Source: Isoetes taiwanensis (taxonomy: Eukaryota; Streptophyta; Lycopodiopsida; Isoetales; Isoetaceae). From it: a stretch of 64,000 nucleotides of DNA. Below are positions 36,501-49,140 of this stretch, one piece after another. Numbering within the stretch: position 1 is the stretch's first letter; every line of letters begins with the position of its first letter. Made by a program: the position numbers and the translations under genes. The notes under the pieces were generated by a model, which saw only the letters and a list, made by a program, of their open reading frames with translations, was not told the origin of the DNA and did not search any database. The stretch covers positions 7,589,333 through 7,653,332 of the forward strand of contig JAJEKV010000065.1 in the NCBI GenBank assembly GCA_021234155.1, written 5' to 3'.

Positions 36501-39500
36501 TGCTGAACGGTATATTGAACACACCTAACAACAACAATTTTAGCTACATCGCAACTTTTCCGTTCCTCATAATATGACACTACTCATGCCGGCACCGTTA
36601 CCATATAAATTGAAGCAAAAACTATAATAAAATGCATACCCACATATTGCAAGACACACCCATTATGCAAATGACACAAGGAAGTTTATTAAAAGTATAA
36701 AATCCAACAAATAGGCTTTAGTCTAAATGGGAAAGCGGCGATAGCCCCAAGGGTTATTACAAATGGAGTTTTAACAGGACTTATACAACTTTTTTTTTTT
36801 TTTGTGTAGTTATCACACCAAACAACAAATTGTTTGACGGATCTCGATACCGCCTACCTTAACTTAAATCGTTGATGCCATTTGGAAAAGTGTTAAGACA
36901 TCTTGACTACGGTGGGCCGAAAATCTTGGAAGGAGAAATGCCTTTAAGCTAATAAAGATTTTAGATCAGCTTTTAAGATGAAGAACGATCAAACAATGAA
37001 GGATCGACCCTTTCGGCCATTGCCAAGTAATCTATACCAATGGTAAAGGTAGGCGCACAACCAATGGTAATGGTAATGCACAAGTTGCATAAGCATGGCA
37101 ACACAACCAGAATCAATGCTAGATCAAAACATATTGAGATCGATTACCACTTTATGCGAAAAAAGATTCTTGTGACGGAAGACATGGTAGCGGATTTTCT
37201 TACAAAGCGTCTACCAAAAGACAAATTCGTTTTATGCGGACAAAGCTGAACATAGAAGATTGTCGATAGGCATCGGATAAGAGGGAGTGTTAGCAGAATG
37301 GGATTCCCCAAGTTATCGTGCACGCAAACCGTCATGCATTACGCCACATTATCCATAAGCCACATAAAAGCTGGTCCACCTCATTGATCCATATCTCCAA
37401 TGGCCATGTCCTTTCCCAAGAGACATGCCCTCATGACTTTTCATATACTCTTTCACTGCTTACATAAATTGTCCTATTTTCCATATTTCAATACGGTTCA
37501 ACTCAAGCATTGCGACTACGAGGGAGCCCTTCGGTCTGTTTGCTCTTTGTCTCTCAAAGGCGAGTTCTATATTCTCAAATTCATACATGAATATATGATT
37601 CCAAAATCTATTCAATTTTGTATGATTATATAAGATTCTCGTTTTTACGCCATATGCATCATATTTAATTTCGGGATGAAGCGACTAGATCGACTCATGA
37701 CTTTATCTTCCATAGGATGTTATTTCAATATTTAGATTCATAATTCATTTGTGCCATCTACAAAAGCATAAATTCAATACAACACAATTAATTCTCATGC
37801 TTGAGAACGGCTGAACACACCTAACAACAACAATTTAAGCTACATACGCAACTTTTTAGTTCCTCGCAATATGACACTACTCATGCGGCACCGTTACCAT
37901 ATAAATTGAAGCAAAAACTATAATAAAATGCATACCCACATATTGCAAGACACACCCATTATGCAAATGACACAAGGAAGTTTATTAAAGTATAAAATCC
38001 AACAAATAGCTTTGTAGTCTAAATGGGAAAAGCGCAAACAAATGTAATTGCCCAAGGGTTATTACAAATGGAGTTTTAACAGGACTTATACAACTTTTTT
38101 TTTGTGTAGTTATCACACCAAACAACAAATTGTTTCGACACAGGATAAATCGATACCGCCTACCTTAACTTAAATCGTTGATGCCATTTGGAAAAGTGTT
38201 AAGACATCTTGACTACGGTGGGATGAAAATCTTGGAAGGAGAAATGCCTTTAAGCTAATAAAGATTTTAGATCAGCTTTTAAGATGAAGACACGATCAAA
38301 CAATGAAGGATCGACCCTTTCGGCCATTTGCCAAGTAATCTATACCAATGGTAAAGGTAGGCCGCACAACCAATGGTAATGGTAATGCACAAGTTGCATA
38401 AGCATGGCAACACAACCAAGAATCAATGCTAGATCAAAACATATTGAGATCGGTACCACTTTGTGCGAAAAAAGATTCTTGTGGCGGAAGACATGGTAGC
38501 GAGATTTTCTTACAAAGCGTCTACCAAAAGACAAATTCGTTTTATGCGGACAAAGCTTTGAACATAGAAGATTGTCGATAGGCATCGGATAAGAGGGAGT
38601 GTTAGCGAGAATGGGATTCCCCAAGTTATATCGTGCACGCAAACCGTCATGCATTACGCCACATTATCCATAAGCCACATAAAAGCTGGTCCACCTCATT
38701 GATCCATATCTCCAATGGCCATGTCCTTTCCCAAGAGACATGCCCTCATGACTTTTCATATACTCTTTTCACTGCTTACATAAATTGTCCTATTTTCCAT
38801 ATTTCAATCTGAGTTCAACTCAAGCATTGCATTGCGACTCTGAGGGAGCCCTTCGGTCTGGGCTGCTCTCGTCTCTCAAAGGCGGTTCTATATTCTCAAA
38901 TTCATACATGAATATATGATTCCAAAAAAATATTCAATTTTGTATGATTATATAAGATTCTCGTTTTTTACGCCATATGCATCATATTTAATTTCGGGAT
39001 GAAGCGACTAGATCGACTCATGACTTTATCTTCCATAGGATGTTATTTCAATATTTAGATTCATAATTCATTTGTGCCATCTACAAAAGCATAAATTCCA
39101 ATACAACACAATTAATTCTCATGCTCGAGAACTGAACACACCTAACAACAACAATTTCGCTACATACGCAACTTTTCCGTTCCTCGCAATATGACACTAC
39201 TCATGCCGGCACCGGATTTACCATATAAATTGAAGCAAAAACTATAATAAAATGCATACCCACATATTGCAAGACACACCCATTATGCAAATGACACAAG
39301 GAAGTTTATTAAAGTATAAAATCCAACAAATAATATTTTGTAGTCTAAATGGGAAGCGCAAAGGCGATGCTTGCCTTAAGGGTTATTACAAATGGAGTTT
39401 TAACGGACTTATACAACTTTTTTTTTTTGTGTAGTTATCACACCAAACAACAAATTGTTTTGGCCGGATCGATACCGCCTACCTTAACTTAAATCGTTGA

Positions 39501-39685
39501 TGCCATTTGGAAAAGTGTTAAGACATCTTGACTCACGGTGGGCGAAAATCTTGGAAGGAGAAATGCCTTTAAGCTAATAAAGATTTTAGATCAGCTTTTA
39601 AGATGAAGACACGATCAAACAATGAAGGATCGACCCTTTTCGACCCATTTTGCCAAGTAATCTATACCAATGGTAAAGGTAGGCG
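30520..39685. repeat. Array units 4-10, head to tail
   Basis: Unit junctions (TAGG(C)CGC followed by ACAACCAATGG) fall at about 30519, 31824, 33127, 34433, 35754, 37055, 38364 and 39685, giving lengths of 1301-1321 bp. Each unit reads, on the plus strand: copia polymerase tail, polypurine tract, LTR start (TGTTAGCAGAATGGG), LTR body, flank with a poly-T run of variable length, then the kinase-gene exon fragment on the minus strand. Conserved blocks are almost identical. Differences concentrate at a few spots, for example the segment after AAATGGGAA and before GGTTATTACAAATGG, which is different in every unit. From about 33.7 kb, TTTCAGGATG changes to TTTCGGGATG and TTTCTGCC to TTTTACGCC. Confidence 0.95.
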
Positions 39686-41113
39686 CACAACCAATGGTAA
39701 TGGTAATGCACAAGTTGCATAAGCATGGCAACACAACCAAGAATCAATGCTAGATCAAAACATATTGAGATCGGTACCACTTTGTGCGAAAAAAGATTCT
39801 TGTGACGGAAGACATGGTAGCGGATTTTTTCTTACAAAGCGTCTACCAAAAGACAAATTCGTTTTATGCGGACAAAGCCTGAACATAGAAGATTGTCGAT
39901 AGGCATCGGATAAGAGGGAGTGTTAGCAGAATGGGGGATTCCCCAAGTTATCGTGCACGCAAACCGTCATGCATTACGCCACATTATCCATAAGCCACAT
40001 AAGCTGGTCCACCTCATTGATCCATATCTCCAATGGCCATGTCCTTTCCCAAGAGACATGCCCTCATGACTTTTCATATACTCTTTTCACTGCTTACATA
40101 AATTGTCCTATTTTCCATATTTCAATACAGTTCAACTCAAGCATTGCCGCGACTACGAGGGAGCCCTTCGGTCTCTGCACTCTTTGTCTCTCAAAGGCGG
40201 TTCTATATTCTCAAATTCATACATGAATATATGATTCCAAAATCTATTCAATTTTGTATGATTATATAAGATTCTCGTTTTACGCCATATGCATCATATT
40301 TAATTTCAGGGATGAAGCGACTAGATCGACTCATGACTTTATCTTCCATAGGATGTTATTTCAATATTTAGATTCATAATTCATTTGTGCCATCTACAAA
40401 AGCATAAATTCAATACAACACAATTAATTCTCATGCTGACACGCTGAACACACCTAACAACAACAATTTAAGCTACATACGCAACTTTTCCGTTCCTCTT
40501 AATATGACACTACTCATGCGAGCACCGTTACCATATAAATTGAAGCAAAAACTATAATAAAATGCATACCCACATATTGCAAGACACACCCATTATGCAA
40601 ATGACACAAGGAAGTTTATTAAAGTATAAAATCCAACAAATAGGCTGTAGTCTAAATGGGAAGCGCAAAGGCGATAAGCGCAAGGGTTATTACAAATGGA
40701 GTTTTAACAGGACTTATACAACTTTTTTTTTTTTGTGTAGTTATCACACCAAACAACAAATTGTTTAAGCCCTACGGGTAAAAGCATGTTAGGGTGTACC
40801 ACTTTTGGACTGCAAAAGTACATACACTAGGTACTTGTCAAAATGGAGGGTACTTTCTCATTTTACCTTAAAAAGGACGCATTAATATTCGTTGATGCCA
40901 TTTGGAAAAGTGTTAACTTTTAAGGGACATCTTGATGCCATTTGGAAAAGTGTTGACATCTTGAACGGTAACGAAAATCTTGGAAGGAGAAATGCCTTTA
41001 AGCTAATAAAGATTTTAGATCAGCTTTTAAGATGAAGAACACGATCAAACAATGAAGGATCGACCCTTTCGACCCATTTGCCAAGTAATCTATACCAATG
41101 GTAAAGGTAGGCG
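39686..41113. repeat. Array unit 11 with extra sequence
   Basis: At 1428 bp this is the longest unit. Between 40766 and 40890 is foreign DNA (GTTAGGGTGTACCACTTTTG and on), followed by a doubled ATGCCATTTGGAAAAGTGTT (near 40894 and 40936). This disrupts the antisense exon fragment. Confidence 0.85.
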
Positions 41114-42427
41114 CACAACCAATGGTAATGGTAATGCACAAGTTGCATAAGCATGGCAACACAACCAAGAATCAATGCTAGATCAAAACATATTGAGATC
41201 GATTACCACTTTATGCGAAAAAAGATTCTTGTGACGGAAGACATGGTAGCGTTTTTCTTACAAAGCGTCTACCAAAAGACAAATTAGTTTTATGCGGACA
41301 AAGCCTGAACATAGAAGATTGTCGATAGGCATCGGATAAAGGGAGTGTTAGCGAGAATGGGATTCCCCAAGTTATACGTGCACGCAAACCGTCATGCATT
41401 ACGCCACATTATCCATAAGCCACATAATTTGGTCCACCTCATTGATCCATATCTCCAATGGCCATGTCCTTTCCCAAAGAGACATGCCCTCATGACTTTT
41501 CATATACTCTTTCACCTGCTTACATAAATTGTCCTATTTTCCATATTTCAATACAGTTCAACTCAAGCATTGCCGCGATTACGAGGGAGCCCTTCGGTCT
41601 GGCTGCTCTTGTCTCTCAAAGGCGGTTCTATATTCTCAAATTCATACATGAATATATGATTCCAAAATCTATTCAATTTTGTATGATTATATAAGATTCT
41701 CGTTTTTTACGCCATATGCATCATATTTAATTTAGGGATGAAGCGACTAGATCGACTCATGACTTTATCTTCCATAGGATGTTATTTCAATATTTAGATT
41801 CATAATTCATTTGTGCCATCTACAAAAGCATAAATTCCAATACAACACAATTAATTCTCATGCTTTCAAGACGGCTGAACACACCTAACAACAACAATTT
41901 AAGCTACATCGCAACTTTTCCGTTCCTCGCATAATATGACACTACTCATGCCCGGCACCGATTTACCATATAAATTGAAGCAAAAACTATAATAAAATGC
42001 ATACCCACATATTGCAAGACACACCCATTATGCAAATGACACAAGGAAGTTTATTAAAGTATAAAATCCAACAAATTTTTTTGTAGTCTAAATGGGAAAG
42101 CGCAAGGCGATAACAGAAACCCAAGGGTTATTACAAATGGAGTTTTAACAGGACTTATACAACTTTTTTTTTGTGTAGTTATCACACCAAACAACAAATT
42201 GTTTAAACCAGATCGATACCGCCTACCTTAACTTAAATCGTTGATGCCATTTGGAAAAGTGTTAAGACATCTTGACTACGGTGGGCCGAAAATCTTGGAA
42301 GGAGAAATGCCTTTAAGCTAATAAAGATTTTAGATCAGCTTTTAAGATGAAGACACGATCAAACAATGAAGGATCGACCCTTTTCGACCCGCGCCAAGTA
42401 ATCTATACCAATGGTAAAGGTAGGCCG
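41114..42427. repeat. Array unit 12
   Basis: 1314 bp, standard layout, with changed CTG/CAG sites as in the units to its left. Confidence 0.9.
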
Positions 42428-43034
42428 CACAACCAATGGTAATGGTAATGCACAAGTTGCATAAGCATGGCAACACAACCAAGAATCAATGCTAGATCAA
42501 AACATATTGAGATCGGTACCACTTTGTATGCGAAAAAAGATTCTTGTGACGGAAGACATGGTAGCGATTTTCTTACAAAGCGTCTACCAAAAGACAAATT
42601 CGTTTTATATGCGGACAAAAGCACGAACATAGAAGATTGTCGATAGGCATCGGATAAGAGGGAGTGTTAGCGAGAATGGGATTCCCCAAGTTATACGTGC
42701 ACGCAAACCATCATGCGATACGCCACATTATCCATAAGCCACATAAGCTGGTCCACCTCATTGATCCATATCTCCAATGGCCATGTCCTTTCCCAAGAGA
42801 CATGCCCTCATGACTTTTCATATACTCTTTCACCTGCTTACATAAATTGTCCTATTTTCCATATTTCAATACAGTTCAACTCAAGCATTGCACGACTACG
42901 AGGGAGCCCTTCCAGTCTGCTGCTACTGTCTCTCACGGCAGTTCTATATTCTCAAATTCATACATGAATATATGATTCCAAAATCTATTCAATTTTGTAT
43001 GATTATATAAGATTCTCGTTTTCTGCCATATGCA
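42428..43034. repeat. Array unit 13, left piece
   Basis: Last unit, interrupted by the Helitron after TATGCA. It continues at 46752; the two pieces total about 1297 bp, and it runs directly into the intact part of the kinase-like gene. Confidence 0.92.
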
Positions 43035-43035
43035 T

Positions 43036-43072
<37 letters not shown>

Positions 43073-46000
43073 ATATAATGTTATTGTGTAAGTGTTGGAC
43101 CCAGCCCTAATTTGGACGCGCCAGATTTGATCAAGCCAATGGAGGAGATGATGCCACGTCATATTCTTAAAACTTGGGTTTTTTTAAGCTAGGGTTAGCG
43201 AGGCGGCCGGGCCTTTGGCGGCGATTGCGGCGGCATCCATGGCGGCGAAGGGGGGCGAGGCTACTCCAGGCACCTCGGGCGAATCCCTAAGTTGGCTCTC
43301 ATGGCTCGGTGAGAATCGGCTCTTTGGGCCCTCAACCCGGGCAACAAGCGGATCTTGCTCCGGACTATAGGCGTTTTGGGATTTTTCCTGTCGTTTTTAT
43401 TTGGTTTGGTTTTGGCGGGCCCATTATGGTAGCTTCGGAGGATCGTGGCGGGTTTAGCAAGGAATCATAAGAAGAGCAATCGCGATAATCATAAGAAAAC
43501 GGTGGCAATGAGGTTAGGGTTAGGGTTTAGTAGTATTTTATGGTGAGACCTATTTTAGTTGCTCATGCAAGCAACTGCGGTTAAGCGAGAGATCATCAAG
43601 CAAAACGAAAAATTTCAGATTTGGCAAGGTTAGAGGATCGCATAATGGAAGGATCGATCGCTTTCGATGGTTCCGGTTCGAATCCAGTGATATACGTGAT
43701 TCCATTAGTTGGAGTTGTGATGTTTTTGTGCATTTGAAATCGTCCGGGTAATATCTTCTTGCATGATGCATTTGAAATAATGCCTTAGTTGCATCTGTTG
43801 TTTTATGCGGGTTAACCATTTGCAAGAATCGTAAAATCAATTTCGGGGATAAAGGTGCGGGGCCATTTAAGTAAATGGCTCAATCGACCGAGAATCTTAA
43901 GGTGAATGCCCCTGCATGATATTTTACCTTCATCTCTCTTTAATTTCCATGCCTACTAATATTAACCTTTAAGGGCTGAGCTGGCCTTACTCATGATTCT
44001 TCTTACAAAAAAAAGAGGGGGCATGACACTGTGGTTACTCTTAGTTGCAAAGCTTGGCAATCTTAGTCCTAACGCCAAAAAGCATAGTTTTAGTGGCTTT
44101 CTTTGGGGCCATCTCATGTGGTGTAGATTGGAGAAAACAATGTGCTATTGATGGAAAAATTGCATTCTATAAATGTTAGGCAAGAGTCAAAAATGGATTC
44201 TAAGACATGGATTGGTGAAAATTAATCTTTCTTTTATATTGACTTACGGGTAAGGCCATGCTTGCAAGGACATCAACAAGGTTTGTAAATGTTTTTGGCT
44301 ACACTCACGTCATTTTTTCGTCATGCGGACATAACATGACATTAATCAACTCTTGTTGCTACACATATATATCTGAGGTTAGTTGCTCTGCCTTATAAAA
44401 AAGTCCTTTGTATCTCTTTCAACTTTTTTATATATACGGGACATGCATGTCATCATGTGATTGTACAAGGCATCACAAGCAATCGGTTAAATGTGTGCCG
44501 GCTCTGTTTCTTTTTATCACGAAAACAAACAACCCGGATCACGATCCTTACCTATTTTCTTGATTGAACAAAAGCGAATGAGTCTCCCCTTCTTGGGTCG
44601 AGAATCGTTCCGGCATGTTCTTTCTTTGCAACATGTCATTTTTTAGCCCGTTTTAATGCGATCGACTCATGGAAGCTTCAATAAGCGGATGAATATAGAA
44701 TATTCTTGCTGGCCATGTTACGCACTCCGGCTTAAATTCCATTTTTTCATGCTAAAGGACCTTGCTAATTAAGTGAGAATCTAATCATTTCGTTATCGTA
44801 GAAAGTTTGAGCATTTTATTTTTCTTTTTTCATTGGTTATTTTATGACTACAAGGGCCGAAGGGTTTAAAGTTTAAAGCCATGTTGACATGAGAGTCCGG
44901 TTCCTAAAGCGTGTGCATCCATATCCGGTTTCAAACCGCGACCACTGGCGGTGTAAGGCATTACAAAGCAAGTGATTGAGTGAAATTAAAAAAAAAAACA
45001 TGTTGAGCATGTGTCACAAATGTAAGGCTCTAAATTATTACGGCTTGCCCACACCAAGACTCGAGCATTATTTTGAGGATGTATTGCTGAATTTTGTTTA
45101 AACTATTTTGATTTGGCTCATGAAATTCGAGCATTATTGTGAGGATGTCTTTGATAAGAGAATTCTATCAGGTAGACTAATTTTACTTCTAAGAAGAGGT
45201 GCATGGCTTTATAGGGTCTTTCTTCCATTCTCTTCTCGATTTCCACTATTATTAGCATCAATAATAGAAGTGTACAAGAAGTTCAAGCTATGATCTACAC
45301 CGGTTTGGTTATATTAATTGATTATACTTGAGCAACTAAACTATGATGTCCAAATGATAATGCATTTCCACGGAAGCAAGATAGATTTAACTAGATTTAA
45401 TCACCGCATGAAACATCGTGTTGGCTATCACACATCATTAAAAGCGAGCATATGCATCTAAGAAGCGACATCTACCTTAAGATAATCTAAAATTAGCCCA
45501 AAATAACTCCAAGTACCCTCTTTGGCTATTTCAATCTCATAACCCAAAGTTTAGAAAATTACACAGAGAAAGAGAAAAAAATCTTCATGGGATTCTAGGA
45601 TTGCAAAATTGGAGTCATAAAAAAGTGAGCCACGACCCCAAATAACTATGTAAGAGGAAAGATATAGTGAATGCATGGCGTAAATTGAGCTGCCCTATAT
45701 TACTTTCTAACCTACGGATTATAAACATTGGCTTATGGAAATAACACAAAAAGCACAATACAAAAAGCACAACTTAAATATGGATGTTAAATTGGGAACA
45801 ATCTCATAAAGTAATATGGATGTTAAATTGGGAACAATCTCATAAAGTTGTATGTGGGCATGACTTTCCTTGGTACATGTTCAGGGCTTGAAAACCTTGA
45901 CCAGGGCTTGAAAACCTTGCTAAGGGCAAGAAAATACATGAAGCCCCTTGCTGAGGGCAAGAGAGTACATGAAGCCATCCATCACATTTGACGGCTTAGG

Positions 46001-46751
46001 GGTAGATCTTTTTGTTGGTGCCGCACTCACAAATATGTACAGATGTGGAAATTTAAAGTATGACAAGGCAAACTCATAATGCACAAACAACTTCTTCAAG
46101 AAATGCTTAGAAAGTATAGTTCCAACAAAACCAACTTACATCGAACCTACTTACATGGTCATGCTTGATGCATGCCCTACAATTTTGCCAAACAGTAAGC
46201 ATATACACAACCAACTTACATGGTCATGTTTGAACTGCAATTTTGCCAAAGGGTAAGCATTGTACAAAATAGTTGTGACCTACGTGTTAATTGCAATAAA
46301 GTTATTAGCATGTATGGAAATGTGGAGCCCATAGATATAGCAGAATGCCTATACATGATTACACATCATTGACACTATTGCTTGCAAGCATAAACATGCA
46401 TGGTCATGATGCCATTCGTCTTTTATTTAAAGAACTCATTCCAGATATTTAGGTCTATGCAACATGTAGGCTTTCAGATTGCATATTCTAGAGTAGCTGC
46501 CTAATGGAGTCCTCCTTGATCCCAACATATGCCCAACAACGCATAGACATCAACAACCCATAGACATCAACATCTCATAGACATGGCTACTTGCAATTTA
46601 CAGGTTCCCTAAATGATCCAATGGCTTAAAAGTTATTGTATGCACGTGCACAGTTCCAATGGTCTAGAAGTTACTGAATATACAAATGCACAAGTTCCCA
46701 ACATTTATAGCTTCCAAAATTATGCCCAGCAACACTGGGCACCCTTACTAG
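43035..46751 (+). mobile_element. Non-autonomous Helitron, 3.7 kb
   Basis: Intact units read TATGCATCATATTTAA. Here TATGCA is followed by TCTTATATATAT, and 3.7 kb later CTAG is followed by TCATATTTAA. So the insertion lies between A and T without target duplication, begins TC and ends CTAG (the CTRR rule), and carries a perfect hairpin just before the end. These are the defining features of Helitrons. No Rep-helicase coding region is present, so it depends on another copy. 43085-43400 is GC-rich, with a short frame at 43241 (MAAKGGEATPGTSGESLSWL) that may be a captured exon. A perfect 36 bp tandem duplication lies at 45777-45848 and short GGGCTTGAAAACCTTG repeats at 45890-45970. The remainder is AT-rich with no gene seen. 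Confidence 0.92.
46723..46741 (+). other. Helitron 3' terminal hairpin
   Basis: TGCCCAG-CAACA-CTGGGCA is a 7 bp perfect stem with a 5 nt loop. It ends 6 nt before the terminal CTAG (46748-46751), the position expected for the Helitron termination signal. Confidence 0.92.
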
Positions 46752-47441
46752 TCATATTTAATTTCAGGATGAAGCGACTAGATCTGACTCATGACTTTAT
46801 CTTCCATAGGATGTTATTTCAATATTTAGATTCATAATTCATTTGTGCCATCTACAAAAGCATAAATTCCAATACAACACAATTAATTCTCATGCTCGGG
46901 CAACTGAACACACCTAACAACAACAATTTCGCTACATCTGCAACTTTTCCGTTCCTCGCAATATGCCACTACTCATGCCCGGCACCGTTACCATATAAAT
47001 TGAAGCAAAAACTATAATAAAATGCATACCCACATATTGCAAGACACACCCATTATGCAAATGACACAAGGAAGTTTATTAAAGTATAAAATCCAACAAA
47101 TAGCTGCAGTCTAAATGGGAAACAGCAAGGCGGTAATAGCCCAGGGTTATTACAAATGGAATTTTAACAGACTTATACAACTTTTTTTGTGTAGTTATCA
47201 CACCAAACAACAAATTGTTTCCACGGATCTGATACTGCCTAGCATAACTTAAATGGTTGATGCCATTTGGAAAAACGTTAAGACATCTTGACTCTGGTGG
47301 ACGAAAATCTTGAAAGGAGAAATGCCTTTCGCTAATAAAGATTTTAGATCAGCTTTTAAGATGAAGACACGATCAAACAATGAAGGATCGACCCTTTCGA
47401 CCGCTGCCAAGTAATCTATACCAATGGTAAAGTTAGGCCGC
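46752..47441. repeat. Array unit 13, right piece, continuous with the source gene
   Basis: LTR/flank-like DNA (from TCATATTTAATTTC) then the last exon of the kinase-like gene. At 47441 the other units jump to the copia tail, whereas here the sequence continues into the gene. This is therefore the locus from which the unit was amplified, or its surviving edge. Confidence 0.92.
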
Positions 47442-49140
47442 GTTTGCCGGACCGATTGCAGGAGATCGTCCACCTCCACCATAGCACCAGGATTTTTAGA
47501 TCCACTGATGAAAATGCCGCTAAAGATTGGGTAGGTTTCCAGAATATCAAGTATGAACCTAATTTGGTCTGATGTAACTCTTCCTTCTCCACTAACCCAA
47601 ATGGAAAGGGAGAGATTGAACCTTTTGCCTTGATCTATTAGAAGCTTTTTGCATTGCCCAAGTATTCCTAGATCTTGGGGATGATTTTTTCCAACTTCTC
47701 TATTTTGAGGATCTACACCATCACCATCTGTGAATGGTCCAATCAATGTCGCATATGGCCTATCGATCTCAACCTTCCCATCACTTAGACTTAGAATTGC
47801 GCATGGAACTATCATGAAATCTAGTTCGTCGACAGGAATCCTTTTCAAAGAATCCTTCGGGTTTAAAACATAATGCGATCGAAGATGTGGATTTGAAGTT
47901 TGGGGCATTGCAGGAACGTCAACTCTGGATCTTAAGTCTCCAGTTTGAAGCCCTTCTGAAAGCAAGAGCTTTTCCTTGATATCCCACAAGGCATCACAAA
48001 TATGTGCAAAATCAGGACGGTCATGGGCTTCATGCCAAAGTCAGCCAACTTGATTAGCAAACTCTCATCTTCTCTTTTCTTTATCAAAATGTTATCTGGC
48101 TTCATATCTCTATAAATCACATCATGATCATGCAAATGTTTCATAGCTTTTGCAATTTGTAGGATGATATCCAGAATTTCTCGAGTCTTTAGAACAGCCT
48201 TTTTCTCTTCTCTTCCTATGAGGGCACTAAGATTTTCAGACATGAGTTCTAGAACAAGGCATTTCATCATCCCTCCATCAATTTCCTGCTCATAATGGCC
48301 TAGTAGTTGGACTATGTGAGATGAATTGGTGCCAACTATTTTTGAAAATACCTCCAATTCATCCTTAAAATAGCAGTTTGCTCTGAACGTTTTCACAGCC
48401 ACAGGAAAATCACACCATGATGCTTTCCAGACAGTCCCATAGCTGCCTTTGTCCACTCCACTGTCAAGAATGGGTAGATCCTGGCTGTCTGTTTCTAAAG
48501 TTGGGATTAAGCCATTAAACATATAGTTTCTGTAAAGACTTCCAAGTGAAACATCATTGGAATTGGAAGACTGTAATTTGTTTAGCACTGCAAGCTTGTC
48601 TTCTGTATAATCCCATGTGAGAAGTGACTGCAGGAAGTTGCATTCCATCTCCACATTATCCTTAATCTGATCTATCAGCCTTCTCTTACCGTCCAAAATC
48701 TGTTTATACTCAATTTTCGGTTTTTCTGCTAGATAATCACAGATCGTAGCATATCTTATTGTATTATCAATTTGCAGAGACTGAATAAAACTATTAATCA
48801 TTTGAGAGTATTTTCTGACATCGTCAATAATTTCATTTAATTGCCCTAAACTGCCTAGAATAATCAAAATCACACCTGGAGAAGCTGTGTCTGCACATAG
48901 CTCAAGGATCTTTATGCCCCGACGCAACACTGTAAGCAACTCTTTTCCAACTGCAGCTGCCGATTCGGAGAGCATTAGTTGTGGGAAGTAACAGCTCCAG
49001 ACGCGAGCATACTGCGCCACTGAATTAACCAAAGTTTTGAACAGACAACACTGATTCTCATAGATGAATCCGTTGCTTAGAATTCTGTCGACTTTGGAAG
49101 GAAGGGCCAATAATTCTTGACACCAATCAGCCAATTCCAT
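47249..49140 (-). pseudogene. Receptor-like/MLKL-like protein kinase gene with kinase C-lobe deleted
   Basis: The start is at 49140 (MELADWCQELLALPSK). Residues 1 to about 215 form a helical region lacking a signal peptide, reminiscent of the N-terminal bundles of plant MLKL-like kinases; that link is inferred. A kinase domain follows: glycine loop KGSYGTVWKASW (~233), VAVK lysine, HDHDVIYRDMKPDN with Tyr in place of the His of HRD, and ADFG (~366). Right after DFG the frame breaks, and in another frame the sequence resumes with HDRPDFAHICDALWDIKE, the last helix of a kinase. So about 100-120 residues (activation loop, APE, helices F-H) are missing with no intron signals at the junction. Downstream a 240-residue domain of unknown type continues to 47249 (YATLIGPFTDGDGVD, LSLSIWVSGEGRVTSDQIRF, FTIGIDYLAAVERVD). 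Catalysis is very unlikely. The last 64 codons are the segment amplified in the array. Confidence 0.8.

Noticed and set aside
30520-42427. CAG/CTG changes as C-to-T deamination at methylated CHG
   Set aside because: Deamination would yield TTG/CAA-type changes. The observed variants are CG, ACG, CGG, CCG and indels.
30583-43030. Recurring minus-strand frames of about 60-125 codons across the copia pieces
   Set aside because: They are the antisense of the copia RNase H tail and LTR. The sense strand has the conserved motifs.
3524-47441. Array considered as a centromeric satellite or rDNA
   Set aside because: The unit is 1.3 kb, contains identifiable copia and gene sequence, and is attached to its source gene; no rRNA motifs.
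48030-48045. Missing kinase C-lobe explained by an intron
   Set aside because: The two halves are directly adjacent; the missing sequence is absent rather than interrupted, and the frame changes at the join.
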